From NCBI RefSeq assembly GCF_036746095.1, contig NZ_DAIOEU010000005.1:77632-141631 (forward strand): 64,000 nucleotides of DNA, written 5' to 3'. Numbering within the stretch: position 1 is the first letter of the stretch; every line of letters begins with the position of its first letter. Under the pieces are notes generated by a model, which did no database searches, was not told the DNA's origin, and saw nothing but the letters and a program-made list of their open reading frames with translations. Source of the stretch: Dyella_B sp036746095 (GTDB lineage Bacteria > Pseudomonadota > Gammaproteobacteria > Xanthomonadales > Rhodanobacteraceae). Of this stretch, positions 8,886 to 17,618 are shown piece after piece. The translations under genes were made by a program, and so were the position numbers.

Positions 8886-9617
8886 ATGTGCGATCACGCT
8901 TCCTGCGATCATGCTTCTTCATCGTCTCGTCGTCACTTTCTTGGAGCGAGCCTGGGATTGCTCGCACTGAGTGCCGTGCCGCCCTTGCGGGCGTATGCCG
9001 CAGAACCCTCGCCGCAGAACGCGATTTCACCGGATACCGCCTTGCATCGCCTGCTGCAAGGCAATGCGCGCTATGCGGCCAATCAGCTCGATGCCAAGGA
9101 TTTTTCGTCCGGCCGTGCCGCGCGCGCCAAGGCGCAATATCCCGTTGCGGCGATCTTGAGCTGCGCCGATTCACGCGTCGCGCCGGAACTGGTGTTCGAT
9201 CAAGGGCCGGGTGATTTGTTCGTTATCCGCGTGGCAGGTAATTATTTGAGCAGCGATAGCCTGGCGAGCCTCGAATACGCGGTGGGCGTGCTCAAGACGC
9301 CGTTGATCATGGTGCTGGGGCATACGCAATGCGGTGCGATCAAGGCCGCCATCAACGAGATCAAGCACCCGGCGCCCTTGCCCGGACACATCTGGGATAT
9401 CGTCGACGCCGTGCGGCCCGGCATAGCCAAGACGGTGCAAGCCGGTGGCGAGGACGTGCTGGGCAAAGCCGTGGGCACGAACGTCGATTACAACGTCTCG
9501 CGCATTGCCTCGGCACAACCGGTGGTATCCGAAGCCGTGGCGCACGGCAGCGTCAAAGTGGTCGGCGCCGTGTATGAACTGGCTTCCGGCCACGTGCTGC
9601 TGCGCCAGGCTGCGTGA
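8886..9617 (+). CDS. Exported beta-class carbonic anhydrase
   Basis: Interconverts CO2 and bicarbonate. The 243-aa protein carries the zinc site of beta carbonic anhydrases: CADSR (Cys93, Asp95) and HTQCG (His146, Cys149). The N terminus has a twin-arginine signature (SSRRHFLGASLG) followed by a hydrophobic stretch and an Ala-rich cleavage region (about residue 39). It is therefore likely exported folded by Tat, with zinc already loaded. Before this signal, MCDHASCDHASSS adds extra Cys/His residues that could bind metal. A GGAGG motif precedes the start by 7 bp. Monocistronic. Confidence 0.93.
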   Translation: MCDHASCDHASSSSRRHFLGASLGLLALSAVPPLRAYAAEPSPQNAISPDTALHRLLQGNARYAANQLDAKDFSSGRAARAKAQYPVAAILSCADSRVAPELVFDQGPGDLFVIRVAGNYLSSDSLASLEYAVGVLKTPLIMVLGHTQCGAIKAAINEIKHPAPLPGHIWDIVDAVRPGIAKTVQAGGEDVLGKAVGTNVDYNVSRIASAQPVVSEAVAHGSVKVVGAVYELASGHVLLRQAA

Positions 9618-9662
9618 CGCCCGCGCGCTATTCCGCGTTGACGGAATAGCGCACGCGTGCCG

Positions 9663-10139
9663 CTACAGGCCCAGGTCGCTCAGCCCGGGATGATCGTCGG
9701 GCCGGCGTCCTTGCGGCCAGTGGTATTTGCGTTCGGCTTCACTGATCGGCACATCGTTGATGCTGGCGTGACGCACTGCCATCAAGCCGTTTTCATCGAA
9801 CAGCCAGTTCTCGTTGCCGTAGGAGCGAAACCAGTTGCCGGCATCGTCGTGCCATTCGTAGGCAAAGCGCACGGCAATGCGATTGCCATCGAACGCCCAT
9901 AGTTCCTTGATCAGGCGATAGTCCAATTCGCGCGCCCATTTGTGCGTAAGGAACGCCTCGATCGCCTCGCGACCGTCGAGAAATTCCGAACGGTTGCGCC
10001 AGCGGCTATCGGGCGTATAGGCGAGCGCGACGCGCCTGGGGTCGCGTGTGTTCCAGCCATCTTCGGCGAGGCGCACTTTCTGGATGGCGGTTTCGCGGGT
10101 AAACGGCGGCAGGGGCGGACGTGGTTCGATCGCGGACAT
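9663..10139 (-). CDS. DUF1348 family protein, NTF2-like fold
   Basis: A 158-aa cytosolic protein whose length and motifs (DGREAIEAFLTHKW, IAVRFAYEWHDDAGNWFRSYGNENW, GLMAVRHASINDVPI) match the DUF1348 group of the nuclear-transport-factor-2-like superfamily. These are small cone-shaped proteins; no reaction is established. ATG at 10139 is preferred over upstream in-frame starts because GGAG sits 8 bp before it. It converges on the carbonic anhydrase gene. Family assignment is firm, function unknown. Confidence 0.85.
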   Translation of the reverse strand: MSAIEPRPPLPPFTRETAIQKVRLAEDGWNTRDPRRVALAYTPDSRWRNRSEFLDGREAIEAFLTHKWARELDYRLIKELWAFDGNRIAVRFAYEWHDDAGNWFRSYGNENWLFDENGLMAVRHASINDVPISEAERKYHWPQGRRPDDHPGLSDLGL

Positions 10140-10309
10140 GGCGGCTCCCATCGGCGGCACGGAGAACCGGCATTGTAGTGTCTGGCCCGGTCTCGCCCGC
10201 ATAAAAACTTGCGACGGCATCGGGGCACTCATCCGCATCGCAGGGCCTGCTGAATTAGTCACACAACTGCGTCATCATTCACGGCTGATCGAAATACGGA
10301 TTCCGCTCC

Positions 10310-11593
10310 ATGAAACGCTTATCCAGCCTGCTGCTTTGCTCGTTGATCGCCCTGGGCGGCTGCGCCACGCATCCCGCCGGGCCGACGCAAAGCAAGGCAC
10401 GGCAGGCCAAGATCGAGGCCACCGCGCCGTTGCTGCTGATTTCCATCGACGGCTATCGCGCCGACTACATCGATCGCGGCTTGAGCCCCAGCTTGCAGCA
10501 GCTTGCCGCAACGGGCGTGCATGCCGATTCGATGCAACCCTCGTTTCCTTCGCTGACCTTTCCCAATCACTACGCCATCGTTACTGGCTTGGTGCCGGAC
10601 CATAACGGCATCGTCAACAACACCATGGTCGACCCGCAACTGGGCAAGTTTTCGCTGAGCAATCGCAGCGCTGTGAGCAATGGCTTGTGGTGGGACCAGG
10701 CCACGCCGCTATGGGTTAGCGCCGATGCAAACGGCCTGCGTACCGCAACCATGTTCTGGCCGGGCTCGGAAGCGGATATCCAGGGCAAGCACCCGGACTA
10801 CTGGAAGCCTTTCAACAGCAAGGTGACGCCAAACCAGCGCGTCGACCAGATACTTGCATGGCTGGACCTGCCCCGGGGGCAGCGCCCCACCTTCCTTACC
10901 CTGTATTTCGATGCGGTCGATCATGCCGGTCACGGGCATGGGCCGGATTCGCAGGAGGTGAACCAGGCCTTGCGCGACACGGATGCAGCCATGGCGCGCC
11001 TGGTGGATGGCCTGCGCCAGCGCGGGCTGTACGGCAAGATCAACATCATCGTGCTGGCCGACCACGGCATGGCCAGTGCCCCGCTGGAGAACAGCATATT
11101 GATCGACAAGTTGATCCCCATGGATGACGTGCAAGAAATAAGCCTGGGCGTGCTGGCGGGCTTCAATCCCAAGCGCGGCCATGACTTCAACGCCATCGAG
11201 CAAAAGCTGGAGCAACCGCAACGGCACATGCGCTGCTGGGACAAGACGCGCATCCCTGCCCGCTTCAACTACGGCGCCAATACGCGCGTACCGCAACTGG
11301 TGTGCCTGGCCGATGTGGGCTGGCGCATCACCACCACGGACTACCAAGCCAGGCACAAGGGTCATATAAGCATTGGCGAACACGGCTACGACAATGCCGA
11401 TCCGTTGATGCAGGCGCTGTTTATCGCGCATGGACCGGCATTCCAGAGCGGCATTCGTTTCCATAGCTTCCCGAACGTGGACGTGTACCCGCTGATGGCG
11501 CATTTGCTGGGCATCACGCCGAAATTCAGCGACGGGAAATTCGGGGATGTGCAGGGAATGCTGAAGCCGGAGCCGGCGGCAGCGGCGCAATAG
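10310..11593 (+). CDS. Nucleotide pyrophosphatase/phosphodiesterase (NPP) lipoprotein
   Basis: Alkaline-phosphatase-superfamily enzyme hydrolysing nucleotide phosphodiester or pyrophosphate bonds outside the cytoplasm. The 427-aa precursor has a lipobox (ALGGC, Cys18), a first metal-binding Asp in SIDGYR (D47), and the nucleophile Thr in PSLTFPNHY (T83) as in Xanthomonas NPP. Further metal ligands lie in DAVDHAGHGHG, ADHGM and GEHGYDN. The lipobox suggests anchoring to a membrane facing the periplasm. A single gene; substrate preference cannot be read from sequence. Confidence 0.92.
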   Translation: MKRLSSLLLCSLIALGGCATHPAGPTQSKARQAKIEATAPLLLISIDGYRADYIDRGLSPSLQQLAATGVHADSMQPSFPSLTFPNHYAIVTGLVPDHNGIVNNTMVDPQLGKFSLSNRSAVSNGLWWDQATPLWVSADANGLRTATMFWPGSEADIQGKHPDYWKPFNSKVTPNQRVDQILAWLDLPRGQRPTFLTLYFDAVDHAGHGHGPDSQEVNQALRDTDAAMARLVDGLRQRGLYGKINIIVLADHGMASAPLENSILIDKLIPMDDVQEISLGVLAGFNPKRGHDFNAIEQKLEQPQRHMRCWDKTRIPARFNYGANTRVPQLVCLADVGWRITTTDYQARHKGHISIGEHGYDNADPLMQALFIAHGPAFQSGIRFHSFPNVDVYPLMAHLLGITPKFSDGKFGDVQGMLKPEPAAAAQ

Positions 11594-11674
11594 CCGCTTG
11601 AGCCCCTCTCTCGATGGGAGAGGGAAAGCATGCAGCACTTGAGCCTTTCGCTCCATGCCGCGAAAGTAGCGGCC

Positions 11675-12577
11675 ATGAACATCGAACTGCGCCACCTGCG
11701 TTACTTCGTCGCCGTCGCCGACACGCTGCATTTCGGCAAGGCGGCCGAACGGCTGGGCATGTCGCAACCGCCGCTCAGCCAGCAGATTCGCCAGCTGGAA
11801 GAGGCCGTCGGCGCCCGGCTGCTGACGCGCACCAACCGGCGCGTGGCGCTGACCGAGCCTGGTCGCGTGTTGCTGCAGGAAGCACGCGAGATCCTTGCGC
11901 GCACCGATCGCGCGATGGATCTGGTGCAGCGTGCGCAACGCGGCGAGCTGGGGGAGCTGCGCATCGGCTTTACGCGCACGACGCCGCTGTCGCAGGACAT
12001 TCCCGGCGCCATCTTTGCGTTCCGGCAGCGTTTCCCTGCGGTGCATCTGCAGTTGGAGGAGATGAACTCGCTGCAACAGATCGATGCATTGCTCGAGCGA
12101 CGCCTGCAAGTGGGCATTCTGCGTCCGGGCACGTTGCCGGAATCACTCATTTCCAAGCGGCTGTTCCGCGATCCCCTGGTGGCGGTATTGCGCTCGGATC
12201 ACGCAGTGCTCAAACGCGTGGGTGCGCGCGGCAAGCTGCCGGTCAAGGCATTGGCGGAAGAGCCATTCGTGGTGTTCGCACGCAATGCGGGCGCGGGCGT
12301 GCACGAACATGTCATGGCCTTGTGCCGCGGCGCAGGCTTTGCGCCGCGCATTTCGCAGGAAGCGCGCGAGGCATCCACCATCATCGGCTTGGTGGCCGCC
12401 GGTTTTGGCGTGGCGATATTGCCGCAGTCATGCGATCACATCCACGTGGAAGGCGTCAGCTACGTGCCCTTGGCGGAAACCAACGCCATGTCGGAAATCC
12501 ACGTGGTGTATCGCGAAGACGAACGTTCGCCGCTGGTACCGCGCTTCGTGCAATTGCTGACCGCCGCGAAGGGCTAA
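11675..12577 (+). CDS. LysR-family transcriptional regulator
   Basis: A 300-aa regulator with an N-terminal winged helix-turn-helix (RHLRYFVAVADTLHFGKAAERLGMSQPPLSQQIRQLE) and a type-2 periplasmic-binding-like sensor domain (about residues 90-300). The 'LRYF..VA....FGKAAERL..SQPPLSQQI' pattern resembles the BenM/CatR-type branch, often responsive to aromatic compounds, but the ligand is unknown. The frame opens at 11630; ATG at 11675 fits the family N terminus. It is convergent with an MFS transporter gene, so no divergent target is evident. Confidence 0.9.
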   Translation: MNIELRHLRYFVAVADTLHFGKAAERLGMSQPPLSQQIRQLEEAVGARLLTRTNRRVALTEPGRVLLQEAREILARTDRAMDLVQRAQRGELGELRIGFTRTTPLSQDIPGAIFAFRQRFPAVHLQLEEMNSLQQIDALLERRLQVGILRPGTLPESLISKRLFRDPLVAVLRSDHAVLKRVGARGKLPVKALAEEPFVVFARNAGAGVHEHVMALCRGAGFAPRISQEAREASTIIGLVAAGFGVAILPQSCDHIHVEGVSYVPLAETNAMSEIHVVYREDERSPLVPRFVQLLTAAKG

Positions 12578-12581
12578 TGTA

Positions 12582-12653
12582 GTTGGATCAGCGCAGCGCA
12601 ACCCGACAATGCTTCGGCGCGGGATTGGTTGGATTGCGCTGCGCTAGCCCAAC
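12582..12653. repeat. Long inverted repeat, second family (copy 1)
   Basis: Arms 12582-12601 and 12634-12653 pair over 20 bp with two mismatches (core TTGCGCTGCGCT). It lies between the convergent LysR and MFS genes and could end both transcripts. Related GTTGGGCT-type repeats are at 30111-30188 and 58159-58254. Confidence 0.7.
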
Positions 12654-12659
12654 CTGCGG

Positions 12660-13904
12660 CTACGGCATGGCGCCCTTGCTCATGGGAGTGGGCAGCGTGA
12701 CCCGTTGCGGCAATGGCGGCAGACGATACAAGCGCAGCGCAATCAACAAACCAGCCAACACCAGCGCACCGACAAACAATGCGACGCCTGGCCAATGGTC
12801 AGCAGCGTAGAACAAACCACCGCTCCAGCCTGCCACGCTGGACCCCATGTAATAGCTGAAGAGATACATCGACGACGCCTGCGCCTTCGCCGCACCGCCA
12901 CGCCGTCCGACCCAGCTGCTGACGATGGAATGCCCGCCGAAGAAACCAAAGGTGATCGCCGTGATGCCGAGAATGATCAGCCACAGCGACGCGGTCATCG
13001 TGCACGCCACACCCAGCAGCATCAGCGCGAACGTCGTCCATAGCACCTTGCGCCGGCCCAGCTTGCCCGCCAGGTGCCCCATCCAGGCCGAGCTGAAAGT
13101 GCCGACCAGATAGATGCCGAAGATCAGGCCGACCACCGCCTGGCTAAGGTTGAACGGCGCCGCCATCAGACGATAGCCGAGGTAGTTGTAGACCGTGACG
13201 AAGGCACCGAGCAGCAGGAAGCCTGCCAGGAACAGCCACGGCAGGCCGGGATCGCGAAAGATGCCGGCAAAGCGTGCAAACAGCGTACGCCACTGCAAGG
13301 TTTGCGGATGGAAGTTGCGCGATGGCGGCAGGGCTTTCCAGAACACCAGGGCGGAGATCAACCCGATCAGGCCCACGACACCCACGCCGACACGCCAGCC
13401 TGCAACATCGGCCACCACGCCGGCAATCAAGCGTCCGCTCATGCCGCCGATCGCGCTGCCGCTGATGTACAGGCCCATGCCGAGGCCGATCGATTCGGCG
13501 TGTATTTCTTCGGTGAGATAGGTCATCGCCACCGCCGGCAAACCGCTGAGCGTGATGCCGAGCAGCGTTCGCAGCGTAAGCAGCGCGTACCAGTTGGGCA
13601 TCATGGCGGTCAGCAGCACCAGCATCGCGGATGACAACAGCGATGCCACCATCATCGACTTGCGCCCCACTGCATCGGAAACGCCCCCGGCAAATGGCAT
13701 CGCGAAGGCGAGCACGCCTGTCGTCAACGACAGCGACAACGCGCTGGTGGCAGCGCTGATGTCATAGTGCTGGCTGAATTGCGGCATCAGCGGTTGCACG
13801 CAGTACAGCAACCCGAAGGTGGCGAGGCCCGCGGCGAACAGCGCAAGGTTGGTGCGCCTGAAGGCAGGGGTGCCGTGGTGGATGAGGTTGTCCGTGGGGT
13901 GCAT
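12660..13904 (-). CDS. MFS transporter, YnfM-like
   Basis: A 414-aa integral membrane protein with 12 predicted helices in two six-helix halves. Between helices 2 and 3, GGVSDAVGRKSMM is the major-facilitator 'G-x3-D-x2-GRR/K' motif, repeated as GHLAGKLGRRKV in the second half. Length and sequence resemble YnfM/YdhC-type proton-coupled drug exporters. The substrate cannot be inferred. It converges with the LysR gene and follows a REP element on its promoter side. Confidence 0.87.
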   Translation of the reverse strand: MHPTDNLIHHGTPAFRRTNLALFAAGLATFGLLYCVQPLMPQFSQHYDISAATSALSLSLTTGVLAFAMPFAGGVSDAVGRKSMMVASLLSSAMLVLLTAMMPNWYALLTLRTLLGITLSGLPAVAMTYLTEEIHAESIGLGMGLYISGSAIGGMSGRLIAGVVADVAGWRVGVGVVGLIGLISALVFWKALPPSRNFHPQTLQWRTLFARFAGIFRDPGLPWLFLAGFLLLGAFVTVYNYLGYRLMAAPFNLSQAVVGLIFGIYLVGTFSSAWMGHLAGKLGRRKVLWTTFALMLLGVACTMTASLWLIILGITAITFGFFGGHSIVSSWVGRRGGAAKAQASSMYLFSYYMGSSVAGWSGGLFYAADHWPGVALFVGALVLAGLLIALRLYRLPPLPQRVTLPTPMSKGAMP

Positions 13905-13926
13905 AGCGAGACGGAGGCTTCCTCCC

Positions 13927-14046
13927 CGTCATTCCGGCGAAGGCCGGAATCCAGTTTGAATACGTCATGCGAAGCACACAAAACCTTTATATCGAGTGCT
14001 TCGCACGACATGTTTAGACTGGATTCCGGCCTTCGCCGGAATGACG
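13927..14046. repeat. REP-like composite element, copy 2
   Basis: Two inverted hairpins (CGTCATTCCGGCGAAGGCC... and ...GGCCTTCGCCGGAATGACG) flank about 70 bp containing the family core GAAGCAC..AAAACC. It lies 23 bp upstream of the MFS start codon. Confidence 0.9.
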
Positions 14047-14142
14047 ATAGGGCCTCTTGGCGTTTTTGAGGTACGCCAAGCATAGATTTCCATCCGTGGA
14101 AGGTCGATAACGCGCAAAGTCCGCCTCGATAGCCGCCGCGTA

Positions 14143-14985
14143 TCAATCCGCCATCACCACCGCCATCACCACCGCCGACAACGCTTCCCGCACAATGCCC
14201 AGCACTTGCGTGGGCGCCTCCAGGTTGGCGTGGTGCCCTGCCCCATGCACCACGTACATGCTCGCCTGCGGCAAGCCTTCCAGCCATTCCTTCGCCAGCC
14301 GGTGCACTTCGACCTGATCTTCGCTGCCGACGATCAGCACGGTCGGCATGTCGATCTCATGCAGGCGTTCGAGTGCACTGGGCGTGGGCGTGCGTTGATC
14401 CTGCGCGGCGCGCGTCCAGTAGCTGGTTTCGCGCCTGAACAATTGCGTGGTCATCGCTTCGGTGTGCCGGCGGGCGGCCGGATCCACTTCGTTGACGGCG
14501 CGGCGCGGGCCATCGGTAAAGGCACGCAGCGAGCTGTCGATCAGGCCATTGACGTCGAACGTGCCGAGCGCTTGCAAAAATGCACGTGCCGCCGGCGTGC
14601 TGTCGGCGAAGCGGCCCCAATAGCCTGCGCCGACAAAAACCAGCGCGCTGACGCGTTGCGGATGGGCCAGCGCGAAATCCAACGCCGTGGCGGCACCGCC
14701 GGAGCACGCTAGCAAGGCGGTGCGCTGCACGCCGCATGCATCGAGCACGCCAGCGAGATCTTCGTGATGCGCGTAGCTGCCGGGTTCGATGCTGGAACGG
14801 CCGAAGCCGCGCGCGTCGTAGCGCAGTACGTGGTGCGTGTCGGCCAGCGCGGCGAATTCGTGATCCCATTGCCGGCGGTCGACCAAGAAGCCGTGCAGCA
14901 TGGTAATGGTGTCGCCCTTGCCGGCTTGTTCGACGTAGAGCTCGGCGTGGGGGACCTCTATGAAGTGGGAGCTCGTATTGGTCAT
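14143..14985 (-). CDS. Alpha/beta hydrolase
   Basis: A 280-aa alpha/beta-fold hydrolase. The oxyanion region TMLHGFLVDRRQWD, the nucleophile elbow ACSGGAA (Ser), an acid in LIVGSEDQVEVH, and a His in VHGAGHHANLEAP make the catalytic triad. The substrate is unknown; the family includes esterases, lactonases and haloperoxidase-like enzymes. ATG at 14985 is chosen because the first eight codons upstream are not family-like. The C terminus has a short duplicated tail (VVMAVVMAD), possibly a small in-frame repeat. It lies downstream of the aldo/keto reductase gene on the same strand, separated by a hairpin. Confidence 0.88.
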   Translation of the reverse strand: MTNTSSHFIEVPHAELYVEQAGKGDTITMLHGFLVDRRQWDHEFAALADTHHVLRYDARGFGRSSIEPGSYAHHEDLAGVLDACGVQRTALLACSGGAATALDFALAHPQRVSALVFVGAGYWGRFADSTPAARAFLQALGTFDVNGLIDSSLRAFTDGPRRAVNEVDPAARRHTEAMTTQLFRRETSYWTRAAQDQRTPTPSALERLHEIDMPTVLIVGSEDQVEVHRLAKEWLEGLPQASMYVVHGAGHHANLEAPTQVLGIVREALSAVVMAVVMAD

Positions 14986-15010
14986 GGTGTTCCCTTTCTG
15001 CGTTGGCAAG

Positions 15011-15038
15011 CTCCTCCCCCTGCTTGCGGGGGAGGGAG
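15011..15038 (-). terminator. GC hairpin after the aldo/keto reductase gene
   Basis: A stem of about 10 bp (CTCCTCCCCC with GGGGGAGGGAG) lies 11 bp beyond the aldo/keto reductase stop. There is no T tract, so termination efficiency is uncertain. Similar CCCTCTCCC...GGGAGAGGG hairpins occur at about 11604-11625 and 31867-31887. Confidence 0.45.
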
Positions 15039-15048
15039 AATCATCGAG

Positions 15049-16164
15049 TCAACCTGCCTTGATCTCCCGCGCTTCCAGCTTCGGCACGAACACCGGTTGC
15101 GCATAGCCGACGGGCTTATCGCCCACTGCCACACCACCATGAATCCGCGTCTGCTGGATATCGGCAAACATGTAATACGGGAACGGTTTTTCCGGCGCAC
15201 TCACGGCATCGAGACGCGCACGCAGTTCCATCGGCAACTGGAAGGAAAGCGCAGACAAATTGGCATCGAGTTGTTCCAGCTTGGTGGCGCCGATGATCAC
15301 CGACGCAATGCCCGGCTGCGTAGCCACCCAGTTCAAGGCGACGGCCGCCATGCTCTGGCCGGCTTCCTTCGCCACCTTTTCCAACTCGGCAACGATCTTC
15401 CAATTGCGTTCGGTAAAACGCTCGAAGCCGGGTGCGTTGCTGATCTTCGCAAGCCTTCCGTCGCCCTCCCCGCCTTGCTGGCTCGGCTTGTACTTGCCCG
15501 ACAGCATGCCCATCGCCAGCGGGCTCCACGCGGTGATACCCATGCCGAGGTTTTGCCCCAGCGGCACGTACTCGTGCTCGATATGGCGTTCGGCCAGCGA
15601 GTATTCGAGCTGCATGTTGACCAGCGACGTCAATGCATGCGCTTCGGCAAACGTCTGCGCACGCGCTGCATACCACGCGGGAATGTCGGAAAGCCCGGCG
15701 TAGCGGATCTTGCCCGCGCGCACCAGGTCATCCAGCGTGCGCACCACTTCTTCGGCCGGCGTGATGCGATCCCAGGTGTGCAGCAGGTACAGGTCGATGT
15801 AGTCGGTGCGCAGGCGGCGCAGCGAGCTTTCCACCGCGCGCATGATGTTCTTGCGGCCATTGCCACCGGCATTCGGGTTGCCGGGCTGCGCGTTGTAGGT
15901 GAACTTGGTGGCGAGCACCACGCGATCGCGCGTGCCGCTTGCTTCGATGAACTTGCCCAGCATGCTTTCGCTGGTGCCTTCGGTATAAAGGTCGGCGGTA
16001 TCGATGAAGTTGCCACCGGCGTCCAGGTAACGGTCGAACATGGCGCGGGCGGTTTGCTCGGCGGTGCCCCAGCCCCAGTCGTCGCCGAAGGTCATGGCAC
16101 CGAGGGCCAGGCGGCTGACGCGCAGGCCGGAACGTCCAAGCGTGAAGTATTGATCGAGCGACAT
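15049..16164 (-). CDS. Aldo/keto reductase
   Basis: A 371-aa NADPH-dependent reductase of the AKR superfamily. Visible features are the N-terminal YFTLGRSGLRVSRLALGAMTFG, the catalytic Asp/Tyr in FIDTADLYTEGTSE, the Lys in ATKFT, and the cofactor segment VASVIIGATKLEQLDANL. The GRSGL..S.L.LG pattern places it among aryl-alcohol-dehydrogenase-like members; the substrate is unknown. ATG at 16164 has an AAGGAG ribosome-binding site 7 bp upstream. It is divergent from a LysR regulator (112-bp gap), which probably controls it. Confidence 0.92.
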   Translation of the reverse strand: MSLDQYFTLGRSGLRVSRLALGAMTFGDDWGWGTAEQTARAMFDRYLDAGGNFIDTADLYTEGTSESMLGKFIEASGTRDRVVLATKFTYNAQPGNPNAGGNGRKNIMRAVESSLRRLRTDYIDLYLLHTWDRITPAEEVVRTLDDLVRAGKIRYAGLSDIPAWYAARAQTFAEAHALTSLVNMQLEYSLAERHIEHEYVPLGQNLGMGITAWSPLAMGMLSGKYKPSQQGGEGDGRLAKISNAPGFERFTERNWKIVAELEKVAKEAGQSMAAVALNWVATQPGIASVIIGATKLEQLDANLSALSFQLPMELRARLDAVSAPEKPFPYYMFADIQQTRIHGGVAVGDKPVGYAQPVFVPKLEAREIKAG

Positions 16165-16275
16165 GGCGGAACTCCTTGATGGTTGACGGGACGCAGTGTG
16201 CGCTGCGCGATCCGGTTGAAAAACCACCGCGGGCTTGATGCATTATTTAGCCTGTCTAACAAATGGGAATCGGCC

Positions 16276-17217
16276 ATGCGCGACCATTACGCCCTGCGCG
16301 CCTTTCGCACCGTCGCCGAATGCGGCAGCTTCACCCGCGCCGCGGCGGCCTTGGACGTGACGCCTTCGGCCCTGAGCCAGACGGTGCAGCAACTGGAACG
16401 CCAGCTCGGCACGCGGCTGCTCCAACGCACCACGCGGCGCGTCGGGCTTACCGAGGCCGGGCAAGAGATGCTCCAGCGCATTGCGCCCGCGCTGAACGAA
16501 TTGGACCTGGCGCTGGATGCGATCCGCCAGCACGGCGACCGCCCGCGCGGCACCATCCGCCTGACCGTGGCGGGCGTGGTATCGCGCGCCGTCATCGAGC
16601 CCATCCTCGGTGAATTCATGGCGCGCTGGCCGGACGTGCAGTTGGATATCCGCGTGGAAGACGGCCTTGCCGACCTGGTGGCCGACGGCCTGGATGCGGG
16701 CATTCGCCTGGGCGAAAGCCTGCAACGCGACATGGTGGCGGTGCCCATTGGCGGAGCCATGCGCGCGGTAGTGGTGGGATCACCGGAATACTTCAAGCGC
16801 CGCGGCTATCCGAAGCAACCGAAAGATCTGCAGAAGCACAATTGCATCAAGCATCGCCTTCCCAGCAGCGGTGCGATCTATCGCTGGGAATTCGCGCACC
16901 GCAGCGGTGCGCAGAAGGGCCGCTGGTTCGACATCGCCGTCGACGGGAGCCTGACCGTCAACGACGTACCGTTGTCGTTACGCGCTGCCGAGGATGGCAT
17001 CGGCCTGACCTACCTGCTGGAAATTTCCGCGCGTGACGCCCTCGCCGATGGACGGCTGGAAAGCGTGCTCGAGCCATGGTTGCCGCCGTTCGACGGCATG
17101 TACCTGTATTACCCGAGCCGCTTCCAGGTTCCTCCGAAACTGCGCGTGTTCATCGACTTCATCCGCGAATGGGGCACCCGCGAACTCAATCCATCGCAGC
17201 CACGTACTCAGCGATAA
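16276..17217 (+). CDS. LysR-family regulator, divergent from the aldo/keto reductase
   Basis: A 313-aa LysR protein: helix-turn-helix within YALRAFRTVAECGSFTRAAAALDVTPSALSQTVQQLE, then a substrate-binding domain with a VEDGLADLVADGLDAGIRLGE region typical of the 'DsdC/YafC'-like branch. ATG at 16276 fits the family N terminus. The 112-bp intergenic space with the aldo/keto reductase gene likely holds a shared operator. Its last 10 bp overlap the end of the convergent small lipoprotein gene. Confidence 0.9.
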   Translation: MRDHYALRAFRTVAECGSFTRAAAALDVTPSALSQTVQQLERQLGTRLLQRTTRRVGLTEAGQEMLQRIAPALNELDLALDAIRQHGDRPRGTIRLTVAGVVSRAVIEPILGEFMARWPDVQLDIRVEDGLADLVADGLDAGIRLGESLQRDMVAVPIGGAMRAVVVGSPEYFKRRGYPKQPKDLQKHNCIKHRLPSSGAIYRWEFAHRSGAQKGRWFDIAVDGSLTVNDVPLSLRAAEDGIGLTYLLEISARDALADGRLESVLEPWLPPFDGMYLYYPSRFQVPPKLRVFIDFIREWGTRELNPSQPRTQR

Positions 17218-17372
17218 CGCCAATGGCCGCCGATCCATACATGCCCCGAGCCCCAATAGCCGGGCACCCATACCCGCGCCGGACGTGGTGCCACCACGAC
17301 ACAGCCGGTTTGCACAACGACGCCGCCGAACACGGCGAGCGCGATCAACAGCTTTGGCAGGTAACGACGCAT
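17208..17372 (-). CDS. Small lipoprotein with W-x-x-G-x-W repeats (YXWGXW-type)
   Basis: A 54-aa protein: a short signal peptide with lipobox (VVVQTGC, Cys about residue 24), then tryptophan/glycine repeats VWVPGYWGSGHVWIGGHW. This resembles the WXXGXW repeat lipoproteins of unknown role common in Proteobacteria. ATG at 17372 has GGGAG upstream. The 3' end overlaps the convergent LysR gene by 10 bp. Probably attached to a periplasm-facing membrane. Confidence 0.8.
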   Translation of the reverse strand: MRRYLPKLLIALAVFGGVVVQTGCVVVAPRPARVWVPGYWGSGHVWIGGHWRYR

Positions 17373-17618
17373 AATGGTTCTCCCGATGGTGTGTTGGAAA
17401 CTCATGGCGGGAAACGCGGGGGAAAAAGTTTGCGATGACGATGCGAAGCTGAACTGATGCCGGGGATTCACGTTGGCGACGCTCTCGCCACACCGGAGGT
17501 AGGCCGGTTCGCGCCTAGCAGGCACAGATCATCACTTGCATAAGCTGCGCACCCCTTCGCACCTCATCGGTCATGCAATCCGCTATAACCGCCGGTGATG
17601 ACAGGTGTTGGGGGAAGC

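Noticed and set aside
14764..16179. 471-codon plus-strand frame across the hydrolase and aldo/keto reductase genes
   Set aside because: Spans two opposite-strand genes and their spacer, so it is a shadow of GC-rich codons.
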